This document shows, piece after piece, positions 21,213 to 21,776 of a stretch of 21,776 nucleotides of DNA. Under the pieces are notes generated by a model, which was given only the letters and a program-made list of their open reading frames with translations, searched no databases and was not told the DNA's origin. Made by a program: the position numbers and the translations under genes. Within the stretch, counting starts at the first letter, position 1. Each line of letters opens with the position of its first letter. The stretch is from Conidiobolus incongruus B7586 (Eukaryota > Entomophthoromycota > Entomophthoromycetes > Entomophthorales > Conidiobolaceae), in contig JNEM01014565.1 in NCBI GenBank assembly GCA_000697335.1, positions 1 to 21,776 on the forward strand, read 5' to 3'.

Positions 21213-21776
21213 GGATAAGAGTCGAGTCAATTTAAATAATATAAATAAATTATTATGGATATTAAAAAATTTGATTTTTTAGTAATATATTTCAAAACCT
21301 ATTTGAATTATTTTTTTGAATTAAAGTTTTGATTTTTTATAAATAATTATTTAAAAATAAAAGTGATTAAAAAATGTTAATTATATTTAATATATTTATA
21401 ATATAAGTCAAAAGTATATAAAATATATTAAAATATAAAATTAAATAGATAGGTTGGTTAAATATTGTTTATATATAAATAAGGAGGGTTATAAGTTTTA
21501 TATTAATTTAAGTTATTTTTTTATTTAATAAATAAGATAAAATAATATATATAATCATTATATAATAAAAACAATTATGTATAAATCTTAATTCTTGTTT
21601 TTTCTGATAATATTTCAAAAACTAGATAAATATTATTAAAGATATTTATTTTTATAAATTGATAAATAAAAATTAAATTTAAATAATATGGTTGATTTAA
21701 TAAGATATTATTATTATATTATGAGTATAATAAAGTTTGTTAAAAAATGATAGTTTTTAAAAATTTATATTATAAA

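Larger units (their letters stand above)
18307..21776. other. AT-rich non-coding stretch, becoming extreme toward the right end
   Basis: After the probable G-alpha 3' UTR (about 18307-18540) no gene is visible on either strand. The stretch holds a 21-bp tandem duplication, a long (AT)n microsatellite and an adapter-like 19-mer, listed separately. From about 20400 the sequence resembles the 12300-13600 desert in its A/T homopolymer runs. Sequence after 21212 may not be contiguous with the rest. Confidence 0.6.

Noticed and set aside
1-21776. CRISPR array, operon, prophage or biosynthetic cluster
   Set aside because: The genes are eukaryotic, spliced and functionally unrelated. No regularly spaced repeats were seen.

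Overview
This window is nuclear DNA from a fungus with an extremely AT-rich genome. I judge it an early-diverging (zygomycete-grade) lineage, but that placement is inference. Five host genes are supported, and all have spliceosomal introns. The ten introns inferred are only 46-70 nt long, with GT...AG ends and CTAAY-like branch sites. A chitin-synthase-family protein with a cytochrome-b5-like domain, plus a heterotrimeric G-alpha, NEDD8 and SNW1/Prp45, points to fungi. Stop codons behave as in the standard code: TAA ends NEDD8, uS9m, G-alpha and the chitin synthase-like gene at the expected place.

Layout, left to right: an AT-rich non-coding stretch (1-1472); a two-exon chitin-synthase-like gene on the minus strand (5329-1473); an empty 2.2-kb spacer; a six-exon NEDD8/RUB1 gene on the minus strand (8043-7528); a divergent three-exon gene for mitochondrial ribosomal protein uS9m (8340-9440); a 1.2-kb spacer; a four-exon SNW1/Prp45 splicing factor gene (10635-12072); an exceptionally AT-rich desert holding a diverged copy of a repeat also present at 223-510; a sharply bounded GC-richer island (about 13921-14878) that may be an old LTR-type relic; another spacer; a five-exon G-protein alpha subunit gene (17056-18306); and a final 3.4-kb AT-rich stretch with an (AT)n microsatellite.

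The genes are unrelated housekeeping and signalling genes and form no operon or cluster. The most interesting host feature is the chitin-synthase-like protein. It is a long, open, apparently expressed-type gene of 1267 residues. It keeps the family fold landmarks and two substrate-binding motifs, but has lost the metal-binding DAD motif and the QRRRW motif, so it looks like a pseudoenzyme. The G-alpha has an altered P-loop and an atypical C-terminal receptor-coupling tail. SNW1 lacks about 110 conserved N-terminal residues.

One clear artefact is present. An exact 19-base Tn5 mosaic-end (Nextera adapter) sequence lies at 21194-21212, so the last ~560 bases may be joined artificially to the rest.
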